Shown one piece after another: positions 1-11,882 of a stretch of 64,000 bases of DNA. Under the pieces are notes generated by a model, which did not search any database, was not told the origin of the DNA, and worked only from the letters and a program-made list of their open reading frames with translations. Position numbers and translations under genes: made by a program. The DNA lies in the NCBI GenBank assembly GCA_025769875.1, contig JAGFNK010000009.1, forward strand, positions 1-64,000, read 5' to 3'. The DNA is from Russula earlei (lineage: Eukaryota; Basidiomycota; Agaricomycetes; Russulales; Russulaceae). Within the stretch, counting starts at the first letter, position 1, and each line of letters begins with the position of its first letter.

Positions 1-3000
1 ACCGGGATGGGACGGGACGGGTGGAAAGGAAAGGAAAGGCGTTCTCTTTCGGGGGAAAAAAAAAAGGGGGGGGGGGGGGGGATGAATCTGTTTGATAAAA
101 CAAAATGATGTTGGGCGCGCAGGTGCGCGAATTGCGTCATGCACAAGCCGGCGCGCGTGTCGGACGCAGGGCAGGGCAGGGGGCGCGCATACGGATGTTT
201 TTAGTTTATATTTTTTGGTTCCTTTTGGTCCGCAGACGCACAAGTCATCGCGCCGAGACCGAGAACGCCGCGGGCGGCGGGCGCAGGGCTGGACGCGCGC
301 ATAAACGTCGATTTTCTTTTTAAATTCCTTTCGATCCGCAAGGAGCGGAGCAAGAATCACGCCGGGATCGCAGTGGGTAGCGTTTGGCTGGGGGGGGAGG
401 GTGACCTGTTACATGGCGTGCGTGGCTAGCACGCGGTGGATGCCAAGGATCGAGTTGCGTAGTGCGGCGTCCGGGTGCATCGGGTCGGCGTTGGAGGGAC
501 TCGGGTACAGCGTAGATTTTTCTTTTTTTTTTTTTTTGTTTTCAATCGCGCCACCCCGCAGTCCTGATGACTGAGGGAGGCCCTTGCGTTCCGCGAGCGT
601 CGCGCCTGCGACCTGTGTGACGTAACGGTACATTCAGTTCGAGTGTACAATTAATGCCAAAAAACTAAATGGCTGAGATGAAACAAGGGGCGATGCCCTT
701 TAGGCATCCCATGTATCGTCATCAAGCGACGACGTTGGGGGGGGATCCATTTCTCCAAAAAGCCAGCGAAAGCGGCCCCCCCCCCCCCCCCCCAATCCCA
801 AATTAAAAAAAAGGGAAATGGGCAGTCCGGATCTCATCGAATCGAAAGGAAAGGTCGTGCTTTTTTACGTGTGGTTGCGCGCGTGCGTCGACGAAGGACG
901 AAGACCGCCGAGACGTTCTCGTCCTCGTCCTCGTCCTCGTCGAACCTGTGACCCCTGCGTTGTGTGTGGGCCTTGCCCCTGCCCCACCTTACCCTTACCC
1001 TTACCCCTACCCCTACCCTACCCCCGTCCAGCCAACCTCGGACTTTTCTCTTCGTCCTTCCCCCATTCTTTACACCCCCCCCCTTCTCCCTCCGCGTTTC
1101 CCCATTTCCACTCACTCACCCAACGGCTCCGCAGCAGCCCAATACATTCCAACTCTGCGCCTCACCTCGCAATCGGCCCGTCACCTCCCTTTAACTCCCT
1201 TCGACTTCAAAACACCAAGGACGAACGCGGGGGCGTTTGCCAATTCTTGAGTTACGGTTACGGCTGCAGCGCTGCCCTTTTTTTTTTTTTTTTGGTTCGT
1301 CTCGGCTATACGTCGCGCATGATGTTTTTACATACATATCGTACGTGGGTGTGGTTTTGTGTGGCATCTGTTCAGATTCAGAAGAGGCTGGACTTTTCGG
1401 TTCGGACCGAAGTGGCCCAACCAGTACGTACGGACTGAATTAGGCTTGATGTCTCCGTCAGGTTGGTGTACCCTCACAACCGCCGCGAAGAAGGGCCACA
1501 CATAATTGTACCCTCATTCTCTTTCTCATCCCCTACCTCTTTCAAAGGTGATGCTGTACCAACCGTGACGTGCGATGGTTAACATACTCGCTGGCTCGGG
1601 TCCCGATGCTCGATTCACCGGCAATGACACCCATGCCTGGTAGAATGTCGCAGCGATTAGAAGGTAGGGGGGGAAGGGTAACGGAACCCTTGCATTCGCA
1701 CCTTGCACGGTTGCGCGCCGGCGCAAAGTTTGAGTTATCTTTCGTTCTCGCGGTCGTCGCAGGCGGCCCATGGAACAGACAACACGTACATGTCGTAATA
1801 ATTCCCTCTACGATAACTCTAGGTACGATGTTGTTATCAACTCAAAACGAGACGGGACCCGGGGCGCTGCGACGGTATTTTTGGGTAAATGACCTGACGT
1901 TACATGCCCGAGGGTTCCAAGGCCGAGTTCCATTTGGGTTTGTCTATTAAGAGATCACCACCAAGAACGTTTGCGAGCGGACGGCATGGGCTGAGCAAGC
2001 AGCAGACCAGGACGGACCTTGTCGGACGAAGATCCTGCCCACGAGAGCGAGAGTGCACGCGATCCGGTCCGAGCACGAAGCACGCTAATTGATGATGGGG
2101 GGCACGAACCAGGTTTCGTCCGTCAACTCGCATCCCAAAAGGCGCCTCCGCGATACATGACAGGAGATGAACCTACGGGCTGGAACGTGCCAAGCGGGCC
2201 ACGGCCTGTGTCTTGGCGGAGGGAATTTTGCGAAGCAACGCGAGATTCCGCGAGAAAGAGAGCAGGGGCGTGCCGCTCTCTCTCGCTCATCAATTTGCGA
2301 TTCCGTGCAGCCCATGTGGAGCGTGATGCTCGGCACAAGATCGCGGCGCGGAGATACAACCCCAAGGGTGAGTGACTGCACAAGCGCCGGGCGGACAGTC
2401 GTATCATCGAGCCTGCAAAAGTGGTCCACGATGCTGATCGGTGGAGGGCTGCGTTGAACGAAGACAGATCGCTAGGTGAAAGGAAAACACGCAGGGCACT
2501 TGATCATGAACGACGTGAATCAGGGGTGTGTGCCGTCACGCTGACCACCGTCCACGCCGACAGCGGGGACACAACCCGTCCCGAGCACGCGTGCTAGGAC
2601 TGGCGATAAGGTAGAGGGGCGTGAAACCCAGATGACCAGGCAACGTGACTCGTGAGTCAGAGTCAAGAGACCGTGAGATCGTACCGTCATCGCCTGTAAA
2701 TCTAGAGCCCTCTGAGCTTGCGTTACGGGGTGGACTTATCGGGCTCATCTAGAAGCCTTATCTATCAAGCCTCAATGGAGCCGGATGATAGCTGAGGACA
2801 TCTTCGAACGTTAGCGTTAGCAACATTTACGGCTCTGAGAAGCAAGAAGCAAGAGTCGTCGATCGATGTCGGTCACAAGTCTTGAGGGGGTTGCAAGTGG
2901 CAAGCGGCAGTCTTCTCCCGCGCACATGGCTTGGGTCGGATCTGCCCGGGCCCCTTACGAGCATTAGATATATTAATGGATAAATTCGGGTCAGGGAAGC

Positions 3001-5109
3001 GAGAGAGAAGACTCTGCGCCGTGATCGTGCAAATGTCTAACTGCAACAGTTCATCTGTGGGTCAGCGACACTAGCAAGAAAAGGATTCATGACCGTCTGT
3101 GTGGACGATCTGTTTCGGACCCTGATCGCAAACTTTGATCCCGCTGCGCCCTAGTAGTATTCATTCACGCACGGAGACCTGTCAACTCGGACAAAAGCGG
3201 GGCACCGTTTCCGTCCTGGCGAGCGTTGGGAAGGAAGGCAAGAATCCAGGGATGCGCTTCAAACGGAACGATTGGGGCCAGTCTCGTCATCTCTGAAACT
3301 AAAACGATGGCGCAAAAAACGCGCCGCGTGAACGAGCCAGAAGATGTCGTTCGTTCCCGTGTTCCAACCGAAGCACGATCGGTCGCAAACAAAGAGGCAG
3401 GAGGGGACGCAAACGGTTTGTGAGGTCGCCGCAAGGCGTTCTCGATCGCGTTTGCTATGGCGTTTTGCGGCGGCGGCGGGTTGTGGCGCTGAAAAGTCGT
3501 CCAAGGGTATGTGTACTTTCAGGCTGCGCCTGGACCGTCCCCGCAAGTGGAACGGAAGCGGGGAAGGGGGAGGGGAGGCGCCGGACGTTGGGGGAGGAGG
3601 CGTGTGGGTGGGTATGTGTCGTGTGTGCGCGCGTGTGCGTGTATGTGCGATCGGCAACGTGTGATCAGGGGCGGCGACACCTGGCCTGGCCTGGCACCTG
3701 GCACACAACAAAAACCCGGCACGTTCCAGGGTGTAACGAGAACCGGAAACGCCAGAACTTATCGCGCGCGCCTCAGGGAAGGGACTTTGTGGTCTTGCGA
3801 AGGCCACCATGCCCACTTGGGCTGGCTCGCCGGCGTTGGGCCACCACCTCCTGGGGGAGGAGAGGGGGGCGAGAACGTTCGCTCTCGTCAGCCCGGGCGT
3901 GTATGCTTGCCCACGCCGCCCGAGTCTGAGCCCCCAGTCCCTGTATGTCAGTCTGACAGCGTTTTTTATTTTTTTATTTTAATTTCTTTTCTCCCGCGAA
4001 GCTTTCTCCCCATACCCGTGCGTGCAGCCCTGCAACCCCCGCGTTCGATACCTTATCTTTCCCAGAAGCGTCATACGACGTAAACGGAGCGCGTCACACA
4101 AAACAAAACAAAGAGGGAGCGCAATCGGAGGCGGCGGATTGCTCTCGATGCCTGGCCGTGCAGCCATCGCAGGGAGGGGATGGAAGGGGGCCAGGCTGCT
4201 GGGACGACCGAGACAGAGACAATGGTTATCCATTTTTGGGGACGGCAAGCAAGTGGAGTTGGCATTTAACCCCACCCGGACCGGTCACACGGCCCTGCGG
4301 CCATTCATTCTGAAACAGGCCAAGCGCCCGGGCCCTTTCTCGCTCTCTCGAGCCCTCGGTTGTTTATCTGGGACCCCCCCCCCCCACCTACCCGTACCCC
4401 TCTGCCTTTGCACGTTCGTTTCTGGGGATCGGAGCCGGCGATACGGTTGCCAGTGACCGAAAGTATTCGTCCCCAGCGGCCAGAACGACCCCCACGCCCC
4501 GAAGTCAGCTGTTAAACATTTCAACTTCTCTGCCGATCGCTTCCTTTTTATCGACTATCAAGTCGGAGTTGCCCGTACGTGTGTGCTCACACGGCCCTTC
4601 ACCTCCCCGGCCTGCCTGCCTCCCCGTACCCCCCCCCCCCCCCTCCCCTTCTTCGCCGTCACAGAGTTTCCCAGCAAGGGAGTACTTTATTATTTCAATC
4701 GGGGGTCCGCTTTCCACTTTGGACGTTTCCCCGGGTTTTTTTCTCTCTTTTTTTTTTTTTTTATCTCTTCGGGTTCGGTGTGACTGCTGCTGAAGCGTTT
4801 GGGCGCTATCTTCATCCCCTTATCTCTATCTCTATCTCGTACACATACTTTTGCGAGAGAGCGCGAGTGAAGCCCCGATGCGACGCGAGACGACGGTCAC
4901 ATCGCGTAACCATAGGGCGAGGACATCATCGGCGATGGCGATCTTATCGATGCAAGGGGGGGATAGGCAGCAGAGCCAGAGCGAGAGCACAGAAATCGAC
5001 AATCGATAACGAAAGAAATGTTCCGGCCAAAACTCAATTAAGCACGATTTCCAGTAAATGAGATCGAGATCTCCCTCTGCAGCCACCACGCCCCGACCCC
5101 GCTTCCTCC
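1..5109. other. Gene-poor, low-complexity region
   Basis: I can support no gene here. Open frames exist on both strands, but all are proline-, arginine- or serine-rich by composition, lack splice-consistent extension and resemble no family I know. The stretch holds many homopolymer and pyrimidine tracts: an A run directly followed by a G run near 56-81, T runs near 521-537 and 1278-1292, a C run near 777-794, and C/T-rich stretches near 960-1110, 3960-4000 and 4620-4760. It may be upstream regulatory DNA of the FKBP gene, decayed DNA, or hold a non-coding transcript; the sequence alone does not decide. Confidence 0.55.
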
Positions 5110-5181
5110 TATAAAAACTCGCGTCCATCGTCATCATCCCTCTCGCAAGCCCTCATCCGCCGCCACTCCCGCCTTCTTATC
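5110..5181 (+). promoter_or_regulatory. TATA-type core promoter and 5' leader of the FKBP gene
   Basis: A TATAAAA box lies at 5110-5116, about 66 bp before the ATG at 5182. It is followed by a C/T-rich leader, as is common in highly expressed basidiomycete genes. No upstream ATG occurs between the box and the start codon. Confidence 0.55.
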
Positions 5182-5794
5182 ATGGTAAGCCAACCTCGTC
5201 CTACCATCCCCTGCCCTCACTCCCGTCCCCCTCCCAGGGCGTTACAGTCGAAAGCATTAAACCCGGAGATGGCGCAACCTTTCCCAAGCGTGGCGGTATG
5301 ATCTTCTTCATCCGTCGCCCTACCCGCCTCTTCTCAACCCTGCATATCGGCAGACAATGTCACCATCCATTACGTAGGAACCCTCGTCGACGGGAAAAAA
5401 TTTGATTCCAGTCGAGATCGGTAGGCTGTAATCTTCATCTCAATCTCGACCTCGCATTCAACCGATGTCGGATTTCTCGCATTTCATCAGGAATAACCCT
5501 TTTGTTACAAGGATCGGCGTCGGCCAGGTGATCAAAGGGTGGGACGAAGGTACCACATCTTCCTCTTTTGCCACCACCTTCGCTGACTGGTTCTGCGTCA
5601 GGGGTTCCTCAACTTTCCCTCGGTGAAAAGGCGATCCTTACAGTGACCCCTGACTATGTACGTAACTCTCTACGCTGAGGGTACGTCTAGCGATTTGAAA
5701 TCATCTGTAGGCATACGGAGCTCGCGGTTTCCCACCTGTCATCCCACCAAACGCTACTCTGCGCTTCGAAGTCGAGCTGATCAAGATCAACTGA
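5182..5794 (+). CDS. FPR1: FKBP12-type peptidyl-prolyl cis-trans isomerase
   Basis: This gene encodes a single-domain FK506/rapamycin-binding prolyl isomerase of about 108 residues, a cytosolic folding and signalling factor that in complex with the drugs inhibits calcineurin or TOR. Six exons can be joined. Exon 1 is only the ATG, followed at once by GTAAGC; later exons encode [18 protein letters not shown], then [11 protein letters not shown], then a tail with [17 protein letters not shown] and FEVELIKIN before TGA. The IKGWDEG segment, the conserved Tyr, Asp, Phe and Trp of the binding pocket, and the length match fungal FKBP12. No signal peptide, TPR or charged extension is present, so it is the cytosolic short form rather than FKBP13 or a nuclear FKBP. 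The next gene is convergent and unrelated. Confidence 0.95.
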
Positions 5795-6124
5795 AGTCAA
5801 CGAATGGGGCCTGGAGGGGTTTTACTTTCCCAACGTGCGGACTTCATTGGGTTTCATTCATGAAGCGTTTTCTTGTTCCTCATCAATATCGGTGACTCTT
5901 GCACATCCTCTTCTGTAACATCAGTATGTTCCTACCTTTTCGAACTTGTATATCGAAATCTCGCACCTTCACGCTTCCTCCGATGGATGGACATGGCATG
6001 TCCCGACCCATGAGAAAGAAACTTCAACCTGCGAAGCACTGTACAGGATGGCCGGCCCACAGACCGATCCAGTATGCTTGACGGCCGCCCTGCTACGGTA
6101 CCAAGCAAGGCCAACCCCAGCACA
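5795..6124. other. Convergent 3' intergenic region
   Basis: These 330 bp between two convergent stop codons hold 3' untranslated sequence of both neighbours. I see no gene or repeat. Confidence 0.6.
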
Positions 6125-7979
6125 TCAGGGCTGAGCCTGAGCATGGCTCTGCGGGGATGGCATATTGCTCTCCATCGTGGTGGCGCCGGGAAGCGTTTCC
6201 ACAGTGATCATCATCTCAATCGCCTCGTCGACCATGTTGGAGTGTTGATCATGCAGCTCTGTCTCCGTCGGATGTGCCTTCCGGCGAAGCATGAGCACCC
6301 TGAGACGGATCATTCGATCTCCCTCGTGTAACATCAATGAAGGAACTTACAACCGACATGACTGGAAGGAGCAACCGAGATCAGCCGACGCACGATCGCA
6401 GAGAAGACGTGACGAAAGCGCCTTACCAGGGCGGAGGGCAGGATGTAAGCAAACCAAGAACCTTGACCCTGGGACAACAGGTGTGAGCTGCAGAGGGCCC
6501 AGAAGGAGCAGCGGTGTCAGTGCTAGTCACCACCCTCAGGACGCTTCTTTGCTTACGAGAAGTAAGTTCCGATCGTCAACGCGTTCAAGGCCGTCATGAT
6601 GACGTAGACGAGTACTCCTAAAATGATAACGAACGCAGACTGAGTTTTTATTTTTTTTATTTTTTTTTTCGTCGTCGTCGATTCGCGAACGGATCAATGC
6701 GTGCCTTGTTTCAGGAAGCTCTGGCCCAATGGGCCGAGGGTGCTCCGTTCTCGAACGCAATGCTATGCATGCAAGCGCAGGTGGGGAAGGGACGCGGACT
6801 CAGTAAAGGGGAAGGAGCAAGGAGGAAGCTCCTTACTCGGATGATGATGAATATGTTCAGGCAATCAAAGACGGCCGTGAGCAACTATCGGACTCGTCGT
6901 CAGACGGCACGACGCCGGGTAGGGAACGAGTTCCGGCCTACCGATATGATCTGTCGTCGTCGCAATGGGGACATCAGCGATCGGACAGAGAGAGAGAGAC
7001 ACGCGCGGGTGCCGGTGGGACCATCCACGCACTCCCAGGTGATAGGCACCGACGGCCAGGACTATACCATGAATGGGTTGATTCGTCGTGGCGAAGCAGC
7101 CGCTGCGATCTCGGACGAGAAACAAGGCCGACACTGGGGAGATTTGAATAAAGATTCCGATGCTAAGCACACGAGCGGTGACGGACAACTCAATTGCTCG
7201 CTGATCACCCACACGACGAAGCCCACGATGCTGAAGAAAAAGGCGGAGAGAACGACGAGAACCAGCCTTCGTCTCCCAGAGAACGCGTACGAACGCAACA
7301 TGAGAATGACTGCACCATCCGGGTCAGGTGTGATAGATTACAAGCCCACGGGGAGGGCGGAATCGGGCGTCGCTTACACTGTGACGATGACAACTGTGTC
7401 GGAGGTATCAGGCGATTCTCGCACAGGACGCATCGTCCGAGCGCACCGTGGGTATGGTACAAGCGTAGAGCACGCGGTAGTACGCCCGACAGACGCCTTC
7501 CTTGTGATCCGCGAGAAACCCCCAGAAGAGGAAAGGCGAGACGACCAGCGGATAGTAGCGACAGAACAGATACGCACTCTTCATGGCGTTCCACGGGGCT
7601 GGGTATACCTACGATCCAACTGTTTTTCGAAATGGCTCCCTAAACAAAGGCCGCGTGCTTACAAACGCAACTTCCTTGTCCAGCCTGTAGCAAAGAAAAA
7701 GTGAGCAAATCCTCCACGCGGAGCAAAGGGTCAAGGAATCGACGAACGAAATGATCCAATCATAGAACAGGACGGTATCTAGGGACAAGGCATGGAACGT
7801 CAATCAGGGCGCAACGCCATGACAGGAGAGCAGGAGGCCACGAATCCACAACGTACGGGCAGCTAAATGAAACGATCAAGATCAGCCCCGCTTTTGGTTG
7901 ACACAAGGGAAACCCACAGCGACTTACCTGCAATGCTATAACGCCCGCTGTGTGATGATACCACCACCGGTACATTCAT
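6125..7979 (-). CDS. DUF6533-domain seven-helix membrane protein
   Basis: This is a predicted polytopic membrane protein of the DUF6533 family, which is greatly expanded in agaricomycetes and has no known function. From the ATG at 7979 the spliced N-terminus gives a hydrophobic helix leading into FYDWIISLDKEVAFVYPAPW, the DUF6533 signature (YD...D.EV...W). LFCRYYPLVV and a cysteine loop follow, then ILMLRSYAFSGRRRL at the family's 'LRvYAL' position. Further helices follow, including GVLVYVIMTALNALTIGTYF. The end is a hydrophilic tail after MIRLRVLMLRRKAHPT. At least eight introns of 50-60 nt are needed. GPCR-like topology is an inference from helix count only; no ligand or G-protein motif is visible. 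An ATG at 8093 is an alternative start, but joining it needs a poor donor. Confidence 0.85.
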
Positions 7980-8900
7980 GGCAGCCTCCTCAGTCAGCAC
8001 GCCATCGTTGACAAGAAAACCGAAGCAAAGCGCACGCGGTCAAGGAGTACAGCGCAGCAGATAGGAGTTGCAGCGTAGGCGACAAATGCTCCATTTTGTT
8101 TGCGGGCGCCTTCAGGTGTGTACGGCACAAGCTGCCACCAAGCGAAGCAGCGGCGCTCCTGGAGCAGAAGCGCTTCTTCAGCTGGGAAGGTCCTACCGTA
8201 TGCCGATTCCGACGAGCGGCAGTGTCAATCAAGAGGTGGTGGGAGTGAGACCGGGTCAAGAGGGAGATGAGAGTTGGGGGAAGGTAAGAGGCTTGCTTTT
8301 CAACAAGAGGGACGGGTGGACATGAGCGTGAGAGCCGGAGAGGAAAAGCTGCAAGGCGGCCGGGAAAGTTGAGGAGGAAAGGCGACGCTCGAATGAATAT
8401 TGGTCTAATAAATCTGAGATCCCGTCAAGTGCTGCAGGCACCAATTGTGCATTTAATCTTCACCCGCAAAAAGACAAACCACCGAGAACAAAGCAAAAAT
8501 CGGATTTGCATCAAAGGGCGGCCCACATTCGGCTGGGCGTTTCGCGGCAATAGCCCGACCTGGGCCCGCAAGCCCGCAGATATCCGCCCACACTAGGGGC
8601 ACTGCATTGATGCTTTGCTCGCGGAGCAATCGCTTCATCTTCCTGGAGCACTGCACATTGCGGGGGCTACGAAGACCGTCGTTATTGCAAAACAAAATGT
8701 TTGTTACTGGAGGGCGATGTTGGTGATAACGCTGCTTTGGTAGGAAGACTAGGAACGAGGACACACGTGAGAATCATTTGAGTTCTTGTGACGGCAGGGC
8801 AGCAACGTCCTCACGCGGTGTCCTAACCTTGCGCTCTCTGTCAATACGGCAGGGTATAAAGTAATCGCGTTCACATGGATTGGGATGACACCGAGTTCTA
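7980..8900. other. Intergenic region, no supported gene
   Basis: This holds the promoter of the DUF6533 gene on the right side and the 3' flank of the H15-domain gene. A 103-codon minus-strand frame at 8453-8764 and a short leader-like frame at 8010-8093 are open, but they have no recognisable domain and no splice connection, so I do not call them. Confidence 0.5.
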
Positions 8901-10798
8901 TCAATTTGGCTCTAGTGCATTTGTCTCCAGCTGTGGGATATCGACAGCCTCCATATCATCCCCCTCTCGTGCCGCGCCGTTACCTTCCTCTGCCCGACCT
9001 TCGTCCGTAACATTCAGATCACGTGAAAGAGTATCCTCAGCTATCTCAGCGAGCTGAGCAGCAAGGAGCGCTAATTGAGCTTGTAGAGAAGCACGATCCC
9101 TATCCGATAGAACTTGCACGTGGCTGAGAGCCGCGCCAGTATCAGTGATCCTATCGTCGCTTGCAGGCGCCCGATCAAACACGGACCCTGTATGGGTATG
9201 GGCCGGACTGGCATGCGGAGAGGGCTGACAAAAAGGCACCGTTGGCTTGGCGGCAGAGGGCCTGCATGGCCGAGCCGAAGTTGATGGCTTTGAGGATCGC
9301 CTGAGCGGCTTCCCAGGCATCGCTGCCCTCTCCGACCTCCTCATTAGTTGCGTTACTCTCGCCCTCAGCTGCATGGGCGGTGGCGTCTGGCACTGCTGCC
9401 GCAGACTGCTGATTCACAGAAGACTCGTCCTTCGATACAGGGGGTGGCGCTGACTGTCCGTACCTAGGATACGTTGCACCAGGTGGGAATTGAAATGAAT
9501 AATGGATCTTTTCTCGTGTTGATGGAGTTGGCATGGAGGATGGATTATCACGACCGGGCTGGGAAAGCGGTGCATGGGTAAAAGGCGACGTCGTAGGGGC
9601 ACCATGTGGTGCTGGAAGCCCCATCTGGACAAAACTTTGTGGTCGGCGTGTCGTCCGCTTCGATGTCTGGGGAAATTGTCAGCCAATTTGCAGGTGGCAA
9701 AAATGTGCTGCTCACCGATCCTCCGTCCCAACTCGCGTTCAGGCGGTATTTGCCGTGACTCCCCTTCTCCAACCGTCCTCTCTTGAACGCTTTTTGCAAT
9801 GCCTGGCTAGCGGATGGTCGAAAGTTGGTATGTAGCGGGTACCGTGACGCCATCCATGTGAACAGAGTTTTTGGTGCTGAACCGTCGGGTTCATTCAGTT
9901 CTCTGAGAGCTTCGACAAGCATCTCCTCGTAACTTGGCAGATCGTCAGCGGGTATTCCGCTATGATCTGTTGGCGTTGGCGGCAACCCCATAGGGTGCGG
10001 AAGGCGGGCTAGAGGGACGGAAGGGAATGGTGAACCTGAAACGTGAGTCGGAGGCAACGGAGCGTGCGATGGAGGGAAGATTGCATGGGGATATGACGCT
10101 GGAGGCTGAGGCGGAAAACCGTGAGCGTGGTTGAATGGTGTATAGTAAGGCGTGTGTGGATATGCTGGATGTGACAGCGCGGGGGGATAATTGTAAGGGC
10201 TAGGAGTACACGGTCCTTGTGGTGGCGCAGGTACAGCAGGCGCAGAGAGGGGGGAAGGTTTGGGATGCGAAGGAGGCCGATGAGTGTCGTCAGAAGGGGC
10301 CCGAGGCTGTTGAGGCATGGATGATGGCTGGTCAGCCGTGGCTGTCGAGTGGTCGTTCATGTTGTCCGAAGATAGTCGTGGGTCAATTGCAGTACCGGTA
10401 GTCAATTCGCCCATCGGCTCTGACGACGATTGCACGGTACCATCGGGAGGCAGAGGGATTAAGGCGACGGTGTCTCGGGACGACGGCGGGGACACCGATT
10501 GCAGCTCGGCGACTGCGGCGACAAGATTAGTCGGCCACAAAGAACTTTTCACATGGAGTGGGGAATAGGCCTCGAAGGCAAGACATAGCTCGACTAGCTG
10601 GGTATGGGGTAGCAAAGTCAGGTAGGTGCGTTTGAGAGCGTGACGTTCTTCATGGGCTGGGAAGAGCAGGGGGCTTCATCGTGAGCGAATTCGGGAAACC
10701 TCCCGCCGGGCTTGGGACGCACCTCCTGGCCTGTCCGCCGTTGGGACATCGTCAATGGTGATTGCGGGTGAAGATGCATCGGTTGTTGTCCGCTTCAT
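8901..10798 (-). CDS. H15 (linker-histone-type winged helix) domain protein
   Basis: This is a nuclear protein of roughly 560 residues and not a canonical histone H1. Exon 1 (ATG at 10798) encodes MKRTTTDASSPAITIDDVP. Exon 2 begins AHEERHALKRTYLTLLP, gives a conserved helical N-terminal region, then a long Pro/His/Tyr-rich disordered stretch. The H15-like fold follows at about residues 265-335 (SYEEMLVEALRELNEPDG, then TLFTWMASRYPL, then LQKAFKRGRLEKG and KYRLN). Two further introns, one a clean 52 nt, lead to a C-terminal predicted coiled coil (SLQAQLALLAAQLAEIAEDT) and an acidic end. H15 folds bind DNA, so a chromatin or transcription role is inferred. The Lys/Ala/Pro-rich tail of true H1 is absent. 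Confidence 0.75.
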
Positions 10799-10978
10799 CG
10801 TTCAGCTGCACAGTTTATCATCACAAGGTTTGTTTTTACGGCCCGCACTCGCTCGCAACATATTTCATATTTATGAAGGGTACCAACATTGCATGCAATA
10901 CGAAAACGCGAGATTCTCGTCACTGCACTTAGTATCTAATATGTTATGTTGACATCAGAAAATAAGTTCAACGCAGTG

Positions 10979-11478
10979 TTAGCGCTCTGAAGACGCGGAA
11001 CGGTCTTGCTTCAACATCTCCTCGCGTGTCCGTCCGGACATGGACTCCTCCACAAGCTTTCGTTCCTCGGGCGTCATGGTGAAAAATGCCTCCCGTTGTC
11101 TCTGGAGCCATCTCCGTGGCTGAACGTCGATGTCAAGAATTACATTTGTGGTGCACATGGCCATGATCACGTACAGGCATAAAGACATGTTCCCGGTCTC
11201 CGAAGTCAGCGAAGAATACGGCGTAAAATAATATACCTTCTCCATGTTTGAGCTGTACTCTGCTGTTATCAATCGTAAAAGCACTCACTGGGGATGAGGA
11301 TGAGCCGCAGCCCTGCGGATGTGCTGTAAACCCATGGCGGACGTGGATCCATCGGAGGGTCCTCCCAGCGGACTTTTCCGACCTTCTGGGTCGCCCTTTC
11401 AGTGAAAAGTCTCACCGCATGTGGTCTCTGAAGGGAATGTACCGGCAGAGAAGTGATAAGCGATATAGGCTTGAACAT
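10979..11478 (-). CDS. Small single-pass mitochondrial membrane protein, uncharacterised
   Basis: I cannot name this protein of about 130 residues. The ATG at 11478 opens MFKPISLITSLPVHSLQRPH, an Arg/Ser-rich, acid-free leader typical of mitochondrial import. PPWVYSTSAGLRLILIPS then runs into ILFYAVFFADFGDREHVFMP, one hydrophobic helix; the C-terminal part is charged (RRWLQRQREAFFTMTPEE and a Lys/Glu-rich end). Two introns (52 nt, then about 56 nt) keep the frame and remove stops; without them the frame breaks. The layout (presequence, one helix, matrix or intermembrane tail) resembles accessory or assembly factors of respiratory complexes, but that is inference. It lies between the H15 gene and PDX3 on the same strand. 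Confidence 0.7.
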
Positions 11479-11882
11479 GGGCGGAGAGGGCAGGGCTTTC
11501 ACCTAACCCTAGTTTGTGGCTTCGTGCGTCATCTCGCCTCGCCGGTCGCTGAAAGAACACATCACAGGCAACTCACACAAACGATGTCCCTCGTGGAAAG
11601 CCGCGGAGACCTTCAGGGTGTGATATTGGTGTGCAGGTACTTTTATCAGATCTCCGGATATCATGACAACGCAGCCAGCACGAGGTATATCACGAGCGTA
11701 GGATATAATGTCACACGTGTGGACCAGAACTGTTATGCCCCAGACTCCAACATACAAGCGTCGGGCATCCCCCAAAACCCTAAACGTTGCCGCAAAGGCG
11801 AGCCTATTTCATCGAGCCCCAATGCCTACTGCGTGCGGGACTTCGTCTCTGCTGCTGCCAAATCGGGCAAAGTTCTGAGCGA
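11479..11882. other. Intergenic region
   Basis: This holds the 3' flank of the PDX3 gene and the promoter of the small mitochondrial gene. An 88-codon minus frame (11509-11775) and a 231-codon plus frame (11248-11943, running through the neighbouring genes) are open but look non-coding by composition. Confidence 0.5.

Noticed and set aside
980..1025. Telomere-like CCCTTA/CCCTAC repeats
   Set aside because: The units are CCCTTAC and CCCTACC variants, not CCCTAA, and only a handful occur; this fits a pyrimidine-rich tract better than an interstitial telomere.
818..1438. 206-codon plus-strand open frame
   Set aside because: It is made of Pro/Arg/Ser/Leu from C/T-rich sequence, spans homopolymers, and has no domain.
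6697..7704. 335-codon plus-strand open frame
   Set aside because: It lies opposite the DUF6533 gene, whose spliced minus-strand exons carry clear family motifs; the plus frame has no domain and an Arg/Thr/Gly-rich, unnatural composition.
8453..8764. 103-codon minus-strand frame as a gene
   Set aside because: No domain, no splice partner and no leader; composition typical of chance.
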